Positions 14,013 through 20,971 of a stretch of 23,639 nucleotides of DNA are shown piece after piece. A program made the position numbers and the translations under genes. The DNA comes from JAAFIP01 sp031431335 (GTDB lineage: Bacteria; Pseudomonadota; Gammaproteobacteria; Burkholderiales; Burkholderiaceae_C). The notes beneath the pieces were generated by a model. It ran no database searches and had not been told where the DNA came from. It saw only the letters and a list, made by a program, of their open reading frames with translations. The DNA lies in assembly GCA_031431335.1 (NCBI GenBank), contig JANPDG010000105.1, positions 1 through 23,639 of the forward strand. The letters run 5' to 3'. Within the stretch, counting starts at the first letter, position 1. Each line of letters begins with the position of its first letter.

Positions 14013-16418
14013 ATGAATATTCTATGTATTGGTGGTGGCCCAGCAGGGCTGTACTTTGCGCTGCTCATGCAGCAACAGCAGCCGGGTGGGCGCATCGTGG
14101 TGGTGGAGCGCAACAAGCCGTTCGATACCTTTGGTTGGGGTGTCGTGCTGAGCGACCAAACGCTGGCCAACCTGCACACGGCCGACCCCATCACAGGCCA
14201 GCGCATTGGCGATGCGCTGAACCATTGGGACGATGTGGAGCTGTTTTTTAAAGACAAGTCGATCCGCTCCACGGGTCACGGCTTCTGCGGTATTGGGCGC
14301 AAGCACCTGCTCAATATTTTGCAAGAGCGCTGCCAGCAGCTGGGCGTGGAGCTGGTGTTTGAGGTGGATGTGGATGACGATCAGGCACTGGCTGCGCAAT
14401 ACGGTGCCGACATCGTGATAGCGGGCGATGGCCTGAACAGCCGCATTCGCACCCGATACGCCGCCACCTACGCGCCTGATGTGGATCTGCGCCAGTGCCG
14501 CTTTGTGTGGCTGGGCACCAAAAAGACGTTTGATGCGTTTACCTTTTGCTTTGAGCGCACCGAGCACGGCTGGTTTGCGGTGCATGCGTATAAATTTAAC
14601 GAAGACACATCAACCTTTATTGTCGAAACACCTGAGCATGTGTGGCAGGCGCACGGCTTGGACGCGATGAGCCAGAGCGAAGCTACGGCGTTTTGCGAAA
14701 AACTTTTTGCCAAGTATTTAGACGGCCATGCGCTGATGACCAATGCGGCGCATCTGCGCGGCTCGGCCAACTGGATACGCTTTCCACGCGTGATGTGCAA
14801 GCGCTGGGTGCACCGCGAAGTCATCGGTCACAAGACCGTGCCGATTGTGCTGATGGGTGACGCGGCGCACACAGCGCATTTTTCGATTGGCTCGGGCACC
14901 AAGCTGGCGCTGGAAGACGCGATTGACTTGGCCAATGAGTTTAAACAGTTTGCATCATCAAAAACAGAGGTTTTCCGACGTGGAGATTCATTAGTTAGCT
15001 ATCAATTTAATACTAACGAGATGGATACGGTGCTCAGCGCATATGAAGCGCGGCGCAGTGTAGAGGTGCTGAAAATTCAAAATGCGGCGCGCAATTCGAC
15101 CGAGTGGTTTGAAAACGTAGAGCGCTACAGCAGCATGCAGGCCCAGCAGTTTTACTACAGCATGATGACGCGCAGCCAGCGCATTAGCCACGAGAACCTG
15201 CGTGTGCGCGACGCGACTTGGCTGCAAGGTTATGAAGCGTGGCTGGCGCAGTCTGAGCCGGCCTTAGAGCTGCAAGCCAAGCCCGCCAAAGCGCCGCGCG
15301 CTGTGCTGCCCATGCTCACGCCACTCACCGTGCGCGGCATCATGCTCAAAAACCGCATCATCGTCTCGCCCATGGCCACCTATAGCGCCGTGGACGGCGT
15401 GATGCAAGACTTTCACCTGGTGCACCTGGGCGCGCGGGCGCTGGGCGGCGCGGCGCTGGTGATGGTGGAGATGACGTCGCCCACGATGGACGGGCGCATC
15501 ACACCCGGCTGCACCGTGCTGGAAAACGACACGCAGCAAGCCATGCTCGCACGCGTAGTGGCTTTTGCCCACAGCGCGAACGCCAAGCTGGGCTTGCAAC
15601 TAGGCCACAGCGGCCCCAAAGGATCGACACAATTAGGCTGGGAAATCACGGATGAGCCACTGGTCTCGCCCAGCGGCCAGCCTACCGACACGCCCAACTG
15701 GCCATTGATTGCCGCCAGCGCCATAGCGTTTGGCGCACAAAACCAAACCCCGCGCGCCATGACCCGCTTGGACATGGACACGATCACCGCTGCATTCGTG
15801 GCCAGCGCGCAACGCGCCGCAACCGCTGGGGTGGACTGGCTAGAGCTGCACTGCGCGCACGGCTATTTGTTGTCGGGCTTTATCTGCCCGCTGACCAATA
15901 TGCGCACCGACGAATATGGCGGCACGCTGGCCAACCGCTGCCGCTACCCGCTTGAAGTGTTCAGCGCCATCCGCGCTGTATGGCCGCAGGACAAACCGAT
16001 GAGCGTGCGCATATCTGCGCACGACTGGGCGCCGGGCGGCAACACCGATGACGATGCAGTGCAGATCGCCCGGCTGTTCAAGGCCGCAGGCGCAGACTGT
16101 ATCGACGTGTCGAGCGGCCAGACCACGCGCGCCGCCAAGCCGGTGTATGGCCGCATGTACCAAACGCCGTTTGCCGACCGCATCCGCAACGAGGTGGGCA
16201 TTCGCACCATCGCTGTGGGCGCAATCAGCGAGGCGGACCACGCCAACAGCATTATTGCAGCAGGCCGCGCTGACCTGTGCGCCATCGCCCGCCCGCACCT
16301 GGCCGACCCTGCCTGGACGCTGCACGAAGCGGCCAAGCTGCTCAGCCGCGACGTGGTGTGGCCAAAGCCCTACGAGAGTGGCCGTGACCAGCTGTACCGT
16401 GAGATGGCGAAGAAATAG
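14013..16418 (+). CDS. abmA: 2-aminobenzoyl-CoA monooxygenase/reductase-type two-domain flavoprotein
   Basis: An 801-residue fusion. The N-terminal half (to about residue 410) is an FAD-dependent aromatic hydroxylase: dinucleotide motif IGGGPAGLYFALLMQ at residues 5-20, ADIVIAGDGLNSRIRTRYA near 130-150, and GDAAHTAHFSIGSGTKLALE near 285-305. The C-terminal half (from about residue 430) is an Old-Yellow-Enzyme-like FMN domain: VRGIMLKNRIIVSPMATYSA, LHCAHGYLLSGFICPLTNMR, then TDEYGGTLANR and late IARPHLADPAW. This architecture is that of 2-aminobenzoyl-CoA monooxygenase/reductase of Azoarcus evansii and of related salicylyl-CoA 5-hydroxylases, which hydroxylate at C5 and reduce the ring. Residues about 317-335 are encoded by a dispersed repeat (copy 3) and look like an extra surface loop. 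The cluster favours 2-aminobenzoyl-CoA as substrate, but salicylyl-CoA cannot be excluded. Confidence 0.85.
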   Translation: MNILCIGGGPAGLYFALLMQQQQPGGRIVVVERNKPFDTFGWGVVLSDQTLANLHTADPITGQRIGDALNHWDDVELFFKDKSIRSTGHGFCGIGRKHLLNILQERCQQLGVELVFEVDVDDDQALAAQYGADIVIAGDGLNSRIRTRYAATYAPDVDLRQCRFVWLGTKKTFDAFTFCFERTEHGWFAVHAYKFNEDTSTFIVETPEHVWQAHGLDAMSQSEATAFCEKLFAKYLDGHALMTNAAHLRGSANWIRFPRVMCKRWVHREVIGHKTVPIVLMGDAAHTAHFSIGSGTKLALEDAIDLANEFKQFASSKTEVFRRGDSLVSYQFNTNEMDTVLSAYEARRSVEVLKIQNAARNSTEWFENVERYSSMQAQQFYYSMMTRSQRISHENLRVRDATWLQGYEAWLAQSEPALELQAKPAKAPRAVLPMLTPLTVRGIMLKNRIIVSPMATYSAVDGVMQDFHLVHLGARALGGAALVMVEMTSPTMDGRITPGCTVLENDTQQAMLARVVAFAHSANAKLGLQLGHSGPKGSTQLGWEITDEPLVSPSGQPTDTPNWPLIAASAIAFGAQNQTPRAMTRLDMDTITAAFVASAQRAATAGVDWLELHCAHGYLLSGFICPLTNMRTDEYGGTLANRCRYPLEVFSAIRAVWPQDKPMSVRISAHDWAPGGNTDDDAVQIARLFKAAGADCIDVSSGQTTRAAKPVYGRMYQTPFADRIRNEVGIRTIAVGAISEADHANSIIAAGRADLCAIARPHLADPAWTLHEAAKLLSRDVVWPKPYESGRDQLYREMAKK
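14961..15017 (+). repeat. Dispersed 57-bp element, copy 3 (in frame inside abmA)
   Basis: GGTTTTCCGACGTGGAGATT followed by CATTAGTTAGCTATCAATTT and ACTAAC matches the consensus in orientation and order, but is the most diverged copy. It is read as EVFRRGDSLVSYQFNTN within abmA. In this frame the other four copies have TGA or TAG where this copy has TCA, and two of them have a second stop (TAA or TGA) where this copy has CAA. Confidence 0.8.
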
Positions 16419-16423
16419 GTAGA

Positions 16424-16480
16424 TTTTTAGGCATTTTTCCGACGTGGATATTAGATAGTTAGCTATTAAATTAATAGTAA
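16424..16480 (+). repeat. Dispersed 57-bp element, copy 4 (intergenic, abmA-marR)
   Basis: TTTTTAGGCATTTTTCCGAC continues as GTGGATATTAGATAGTTAGC and the near-perfect palindromic tail CTATTAAATTAATAG. It begins six bases after the abmA stop codon and fills nearly the whole 79-base gap to the MarR gene, so it is transcribed within the operon and separates abmA from marR translation. Confidence 0.88.
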
Positions 16481-16490
16481 ATAGAATTTC

Positions 16491-16506
16491 AAGGAGAATG
16501 ATTTTG
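16491..16506 (+). promoter_or_regulatory. Ribosome-binding site that questions the marR start
   Basis: AAGGAG at 16491-16496 is the only strong Shine-Dalgarno here. It lies one base before ATG 16498, too close for normal initiation, but 7 bases before TTG 16504 (third codon of the same frame). Initiation at TTG 16504, giving MDIEARAHADH, is therefore mechanically more plausible, and would be a weak start. Confidence 0.6.
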
Positions 16507-16998
16507 GACATCGAAGCCCGCGCCCATGCCGACCACGCCACCGCGCTGCGGCTGTGGCTGCGCTTACTGACCTGCACGCAGCTGGTCGAGCGCGAGGTGC
16601 GCACGGCGCTGCGCGCGCAGTTTGACACCACCTTGCCGCGCTTTGATCTGATGGCGCAGCTAGAGCGCGCTCCAAGTGGCCTGAAAATGAACGAGCTATC
16701 GCGCCGCATGATGGTCACGGGTGGCAATGTCACTGGCATCACAGACCAGCTGGTGACCGAGGGCTTGGTGGAGCGGCTGGCTGTGCCAGGCGACCGCCGG
16801 GCTTTTTTAGTGCGGCTGACTGCTGCTGGCCGCGCCAGCTTTGCAGAGATGGCGCGCGCGCACGAGGGCTGGATCGTGCAAGCCTTTGGCGACCTGTCTG
16901 ACAAAGACATGGCCACACTGCACAAGCTGCTAGGTCGCGTGAAAGACACCGCCAGCAGCACCGCGCTGGACACCTGGGCGCTTGCCGCCGCAGAATAA
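16498..16998 (+). CDS. MarR-family transcriptional regulator
   Basis: A 166-residue winged-helix regulator, normal length for MarR. Helical dimerisation regions at both ends flank the DNA-binding part: APSGLKMNELSRRMMVTGGN as the helix-turn-helix region near residues 57-77, VTGITDQLVTEGLVERL as recognition helix and lead-in to the wing, and VPGDRRAFLVRLTAAGR as the wing with the conserved D-R-R pattern. MarR proteins typically repress catabolic operons and are released by the aromatic substrate or its CoA thioester. Its place as second gene, between abmA and the hydratase-like gene, suggests autoregulation of the operon, with the divergent gap before abmA as probable operator region (inference). 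The start is either ATG 16498 or TTG 16504. Confidence 0.88.
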   Translation: MILDIEARAHADHATALRLWLRLLTCTQLVEREVRTALRAQFDTTLPRFDLMAQLERAPSGLKMNELSRRMMVTGGNVTGITDQLVTEGLVERLAVPGDRRAFLVRLTAAGRASFAEMARAHEGWIVQAFGDLSDKDMATLHKLLGRVKDTASSTALDTWALAAAE

Positions 16999-17022
16999 CT
17001 GCACCATCTTGACGACACGACC

Positions 17023-17877
17023 ATGAAGCACTACATCACCCCCACCAACCCCATGCGCGCCCAGTTTGCGCCGCGCGCTGCCTACGCAGCCACGCATTTT
17101 GCCTATGCGTACCAAGCCGGCGTAGCCACCCTCACGCTAAATCGCCCAGAGCGCAAAAACCCGCTCACCTTTGACAGCTACGCCGAGCTGCGCGATCTGT
17201 TTAACGCCATGCGCTACGCCACGGATGTCAAAGCCATCGTCATCACCGGGGCGGGCGGCAACTTTTGCAGCGGCGGCGATGTGCACGAAATCATCGGCCC
17301 GCTGACCACCATGGGCATGCCCGAGATGCTCGAATTCACGCGCATGACGGGCGATTTGGTCAAAGCCATCAAAACCTGTCCACAGCCCGTGATTGCCGCC
17401 ATCGACGGCATTTGCGCGGGCGCGGGTGCAATGATTGCACTGGCCGCAGACCTGCGCCTGGGCACACCGCAGGCCAAGGTAGCCTATCTGTTCACCCGGG
17501 TGGGCTTGGCAGGCGCCGACATGGGCGCCTGCGCCCTGCTGCCGCGCCTGATTGGCCAAGGCCGGGCAGCAGAGCTATTGTTCACCGGCCGCGCGATGAC
17601 GGCGCAAGAGGGTTTGGGCTGGGGGTTTTTCAACGCCTTGCATGAAAGCGCTGGCGTATTGGCGGCTGCGCAAACCATGGCGCAAGACTTGGCTGACGGC
17701 CCCAGCTTTGCCCACAGCATGACCAAGACCATGCTGCACCAAGAGTGGGCTATGACGATAGACCAGGCGATAGAGGCTGAGGCGCAGGCACAGGCTATTT
17801 GCATGCAGACAAACGACTTCAAGCGGGCGTATGAAGCGTTTGCAGCCAAACAGAAACCTATTTTTCAAGGAGACTGA
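17023..17877 (+). CDS. Enoyl-CoA hydratase/isomerase (crotonase) family protein
   Basis: A 284-residue crotonase-fold protein expected to act on a CoA thioester in the cytoplasm. The oxyanion-hole elements are present: GAGGNFCSGGDVHEI at residues 76-90 and IDGICAGAGAMIALAADLRL at 127-146. Where classical enoyl-CoA hydratase carries a catalytic glutamate (QPE segment), this protein reads YLFTRVGLAGADMGACALLP (about 155-174). Simple hydratase chemistry is thus not assured, and an aspartate in GADMGA may matter. About 30 extra N-terminal residues precede the fold. It begins 24 bases after marR and ends 3 bases before the acyl-CoA dehydrogenase, consistent with one operon. The likely role is a beta-oxidation-like or ring-opening step downstream of the monooxygenase/reductase (inference). 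Confidence 0.85.
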   Translation: MKHYITPTNPMRAQFAPRAAYAATHFAYAYQAGVATLTLNRPERKNPLTFDSYAELRDLFNAMRYATDVKAIVITGAGGNFCSGGDVHEIIGPLTTMGMPEMLEFTRMTGDLVKAIKTCPQPVIAAIDGICAGAGAMIALAADLRLGTPQAKVAYLFTRVGLAGADMGACALLPRLIGQGRAAELLFTGRAMTAQEGLGWGFFNALHESAGVLAAAQTMAQDLADGPSFAHSMTKTMLHQEWAMTIDQAIEAEAQAQAICMQTNDFKRAYEAFAAKQKPIFQGD

Positions 17878-17880
17878 GTG

Positions 17881-19173
17881 ATGTCATCGCATGCAGCCTC
17901 TTCATCTGGCACATCTGCGCCTATTTCCGCCCACCGCGCCAGCACGGCGCATTTGTCGCTGCCGTTTTTTGACAGCGTGCACAGCGAAATAGGCAACTGC
18001 CTGGCCGACTGGCTGCCCCAGCAGCACATCGACGAGACAGACGACCGCGCAGCTTGCAAAGCCTGGGTCAAGCACCTGGGCGCACACCAGTGGCTGCGCT
18101 ACTGCGTGCCGGCCGGGCCAGGCGGCGCGCACGGCGGCGCGCTAGAGCAGCTAGACTCGCGCGCACTGGTAGTTATGCGTGAAAACTTGGCTTTTCATTC
18201 TCCGCTGGCTGACTTTGCATTTGCCATGCAAGGCTTGGGCAGTGGCGCGATCACGCTGGCGGGGCCTGCGCAGCTGCAAGCCAAGTATCTGCCCGCTGTG
18301 GCGCGCGGCGACATGATTGCGGCGTTTGCGCTGTCCGAGCCAGACGCAGGCAGCGATGTATCTGCTATTACTACAATAGCAAACTATTCAATATCCACGT
18401 CGGAAAACTGCTTAAAAAGTTACCTAATATCAGGAACTAAGACATGGATCAGCAATGGCGGTATAGCGGACTTTTATGTGGTGTTTGCGAAGACGGGTAT
18501 GACACCAGGCCTGCAAGGCGCGGGGGCAGAGCGCGGCACACGCAACTTAAGTGCCTTTGTGGTCGATGCACCTACGCCCGGTTTGGACGACAGCGAGCAC
18601 ATCCAGGTCATGGCGCCGCACCCGCTGGCGACACTCAAGTTCAGCAACTGCAGCGTGCCAGCTTCGCACCTGCTGGGCGAGGAAAACAGCGGTTTTAAGC
18701 TGGCCATGCAAACGCTGGACATCTTTCGCGCATCGGTGGCTGCCGCTGCGCTGGGCTTTGCGCGCCGCGCCTTGGCTGAGGCAGTGCACTACGCGCAAAA
18801 CCGCCCTATGTTTGGCCACAGCTTGGCCGACTTTCAGCTCACGCAAGCCAAGCTGGGCGAGATGGTGGCGCTGATCGACGCAGGCGCGCTGCTCACCTAT
18901 CGCGCCGCGTGGATGCGCGACGTCGCCCTGCCCGCAGGCACCGCCACGCGCGCCCAGTACACCGCAGCAGCGGCCGCTGCCAAAATGACTGCGACAGAAA
19001 ACGCCAGCAAAGTGATCGACATGGCGGTGCAAATGCACGGCGGCATGGGCGTGAAAGTCGGCAGCCGGGTAGAGAGTCTGTACCGCGACATTCGGGCACT
19101 GCGCATTTACGAGGGCGCTACCGAAGTGCAGCAGTTGATACTGGGTAAATCAGTATTGGCAGGCACGGCATAA
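17881..19173 (+). CDS. Acyl-CoA dehydrogenase with repeat-derived insertion
   Basis: A 430-residue FAD-dependent acyl-CoA dehydrogenase. Core motifs are MIAAFALSEPDAGSDVSAIT near residues 142-161 (FAD/substrate region), SGTKTWISNGGIADFYVVFA near 181-200, FRASVAAAALGFARRALAEA near 282, and IYEGATEVQQLILGKS at the C-terminus, with the expected catalytic glutamate in IYEGATE. AAGGAG at 17867-17872 is 8 bases before ATG 17881 and overlaps the end of the preceding gene; GTG 17878 is a less likely start. Residues about 162-180 (IANYSISTSENCLKSY) are encoded by repeat copy 5, replacing the short loop normally found between the DAGSDV and GTKTWIS motifs and adding roughly seven residues. The flanking motifs are intact, so the enzyme may still fold. 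It probably oxidises a CoA-bound ring-reduced or ring-opened intermediate. Confidence 0.87.
   Translation: MSSHAASSSGTSAPISAHRASTAHLSLPFFDSVHSEIGNCLADWLPQQHIDETDDRAACKAWVKHLGAHQWLRYCVPAGPGGAHGGALEQLDSRALVVMRENLAFHSPLADFAFAMQGLGSGAITLAGPAQLQAKYLPAVARGDMIAAFALSEPDAGSDVSAITTIANYSISTSENCLKSYLISGTKTWISNGGIADFYVVFAKTGMTPGLQGAGAERGTRNLSAFVVDAPTPGLDDSEHIQVMAPHPLATLKFSNCSVPASHLLGEENSGFKLAMQTLDIFRASVAAAALGFARRALAEAVHYAQNRPMFGHSLADFQLTQAKLGEMVALIDAGALLTYRAAWMRDVALPAGTATRAQYTAAAAAAKMTATENASKVIDMAVQMHGGMGVKVGSRVESLYRDIRALRIYEGATEVQQLILGKSVLAGTA
18364..18420 (-). repeat. Dispersed 57-bp element, copy 5 (inverted, in frame inside the acyl-CoA dehydrogenase gene)
   Basis: The reverse complement reads CTTTTTAAGCAGTTTTCCGA, then CGTGGATATTGAATAGTTTG, then CTATTGTAGTAATAG, and matches copies 1, 2 and 4 closely. 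Unlike copy 3 it is inserted in the opposite orientation to the gene, so its antisense strand is translated (IANYSISTSENCLKSY), a frame that is naturally free of stops in copies 1, 2 and 4 as well. Confidence 0.87.
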
Positions 19174-19229
19174 CATATCACCATCAGTGCCAGTGCAACC
19201 CTAACAATACGATAACCACCCAAGGCCTC

Positions 19230-20930
19230 ATGAAAACACTTTCATTGCCCTGCAGCCACGTTGACCGCTTTGTGCACGACCGCATGCCGCCTGCTGCGCA
19301 GCGGGCGAAGTTGCTTTTTGATGCACCCGAGCTGCAGATTGCCGCGCAGGCTAATGTGGTGGCGCAGTTGCTTGAGGCTGCAGTAACGACCAAAGGCTGG
19401 GCAGATCAGCCACTGCTGCGCTCGGCCAACCTCACCCTGAGCTACAGCGAAACTCTAGACCATGTCAACCGCATAGCGCAGGTGTTGACCGAAGACCTGC
19501 AGCTCGTGCCCGGCAACCGCGTGCTGCTGCGCGGTGGCAATTCGGTTGGCATGGCACTGGCTTGGTTGGCTGTCGTCAAAGCAGGCATGGTGGCAGTGAC
19601 GACCATGCCGCTGCTGCGCGCCAAAGAGCTAGGCGAAATCATCGACAAAGCGCAACCTGGCGCGGCGCTATGCGACTACAGACTGCTGGGCGAGTTAGAG
19701 CTGGCCCAAGAAAACACAGCTGCATCCAAACTACAAACCACCGCGCACAACGTACTGCGCATCGTTACATTCAACCAACCGAGCAGTCCCCACGATCTGG
19801 CAGCAAGCGCTGCGCTAAAGTCTGGCCAGTTTGCAAGCTTCAATACCTACGCTGATGATGCCGCAATGTTGGCGTTTACATCAGGCACCACGGGCAAACC
19901 CAAAGCGGCCGTGCACACCCACCGCGACATTTTGGCAGCCTGTGAAACCTGGCCACGGCATGTGCTGCAAGCAAAGCCCAGTGACATCATCATCGGTTCG
20001 CCGCCATTGGCTTTTACATTTGGTTTGGGCGGCATGTTGATATTTCCTATGTGGGCGGGTTGCTCGGTGTACTTTCCTGATGCGCCCTACACACCTGAGA
20101 GCATGGTCGACACTATCCTTACTGTGGGCGCGACGGTTTGCTACACGGCACCCACCTTTTACCGGCAAATGGCCGCGTTTGCCCAAACCAGGGGCGTGCC
20201 CAGCCTGCGCATCAGCGTGAGTGCGGGCGAGGGTTTGGCAGATGCCACGCGCGTGCTGTGGCATACATCCACGGGTCTGCACATGCTCGACGGCATTGGG
20301 GCCACGGAGATGTTTCATATCTTCATCTCCTCTGCGGGCGCGCTGGCCGATGCCAAGCGCGGCTCGCTTGCCCACATGGGTCTGCCGGGCACCCCTATTG
20401 GCAAAGTGGTGCCTGGCTACGAGGCTAAAGTGGTGGGCGACGACGGCCGTGAGCTGCCGCGCGGCACCGTAGGCAAGCTGGCTGTGATTGGGCCCACAAG
20501 CTGCAAATATTTAGACGATGTCCGTCAGAGCAACTATGTCAAAGATGGTTGGAACTACCCAGGCGACGCATTTTTGCAGGACGATGATGGCTACTTTTTT
20601 TACCAAGCACGCGCTGACGACATGATCGTGAGCGCTGGCTACAACATCGGTGGCCCCGAAGTAGAAGACTGCTTACTCAAGCACAGCGCAGTGGCTGAGT
20701 GTGGCGTGATTGGCCAGACTGACGCAGAGCGGGGCATGATCGTGAAAGCCTTTTGCGTGCTGCACTCTGGCTACACAGGCGATGCTGCAATGGTCAAAGC
20801 ACTACAAGATCATGTGAAGACGCACCTCGCGCCATATAAATACCCACGAGAAATCGTTTTTTTAAGCTCATTACCGCGCACCGAAACGGGCAAACTGCAG
20901 CGCTTTAAGCTGCGCCAATTGGCACCATAG
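19230..20930 (+). CDS. abmG: 2-aminobenzoate-CoA ligase (benzoate-CoA ligase family)
   Basis: A 566-residue adenylate-forming aryl-CoA ligase that would activate anthranilate (or a related benzoate) with ATP and CoA. Motifs in order: P-loop FTSGTTGKPKAAVHTHRDIL near residue 216, SPPLAFTFGLGGMLIFPMWA near 255, GIGATEMFHIFISSAG near 355, YPGDAFLQDDDGYFFYQARA near 445, hinge RADDMIVSAGYNIGGPEVED near 463, and catalytic lysine motif PRTETGKLQRFKL near 555. The N-terminal DRFVHDRMPPAAQRAKLLFD segment is typical of the 2-aminobenzoate/benzoate-CoA ligase group rather than of fatty-acyl ligases. It lies 56 bases after the dehydrogenase and 41 before the RidA gene. Together with abmA it defines the operon as CoA-dependent aerobic aromatic degradation. 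Salicylate or benzoate as substrate is the main alternative. Confidence 0.87.
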   Translation: MKTLSLPCSHVDRFVHDRMPPAAQRAKLLFDAPELQIAAQANVVAQLLEAAVTTKGWADQPLLRSANLTLSYSETLDHVNRIAQVLTEDLQLVPGNRVLLRGGNSVGMALAWLAVVKAGMVAVTTMPLLRAKELGEIIDKAQPGAALCDYRLLGELELAQENTAASKLQTTAHNVLRIVTFNQPSSPHDLAASAALKSGQFASFNTYADDAAMLAFTSGTTGKPKAAVHTHRDILAACETWPRHVLQAKPSDIIIGSPPLAFTFGLGGMLIFPMWAGCSVYFPDAPYTPESMVDTILTVGATVCYTAPTFYRQMAAFAQTRGVPSLRISVSAGEGLADATRVLWHTSTGLHMLDGIGATEMFHIFISSAGALADAKRGSLAHMGLPGTPIGKVVPGYEAKVVGDDGRELPRGTVGKLAVIGPTSCKYLDDVRQSNYVKDGWNYPGDAFLQDDDGYFFYQARADDMIVSAGYNIGGPEVEDCLLKHSAVAECGVIGQTDAERGMIVKAFCVLHSGYTGDAAMVKALQDHVKTHLAPYKYPREIVFLSSLPRTETGKLQRFKLRQLAP

Positions 20931-20971
20931 GTTTGAGATTTTCCAGCACAACTATTTACTAAGCACTCACT

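Noticed and set aside
15840..17024. A 394-codon open frame on the minus strand opposite abmA and marR
   Set aside because: It overlaps two genes with clear family motifs on the plus strand, its own translation shows no recognisable domain, and its continuity across the gap is due to the stop-free antisense strand of repeat copy 4.
8309..18420. The five-copy repeat as a CRISPR array or as MarR operators
   Set aside because: Copies are 1.4 to 4.4 kb apart with no regular spacers, which rules out CRISPR. Two copies lie deep inside coding sequence and none lies in the promoter gap before abmA, so an operator role is unlikely.
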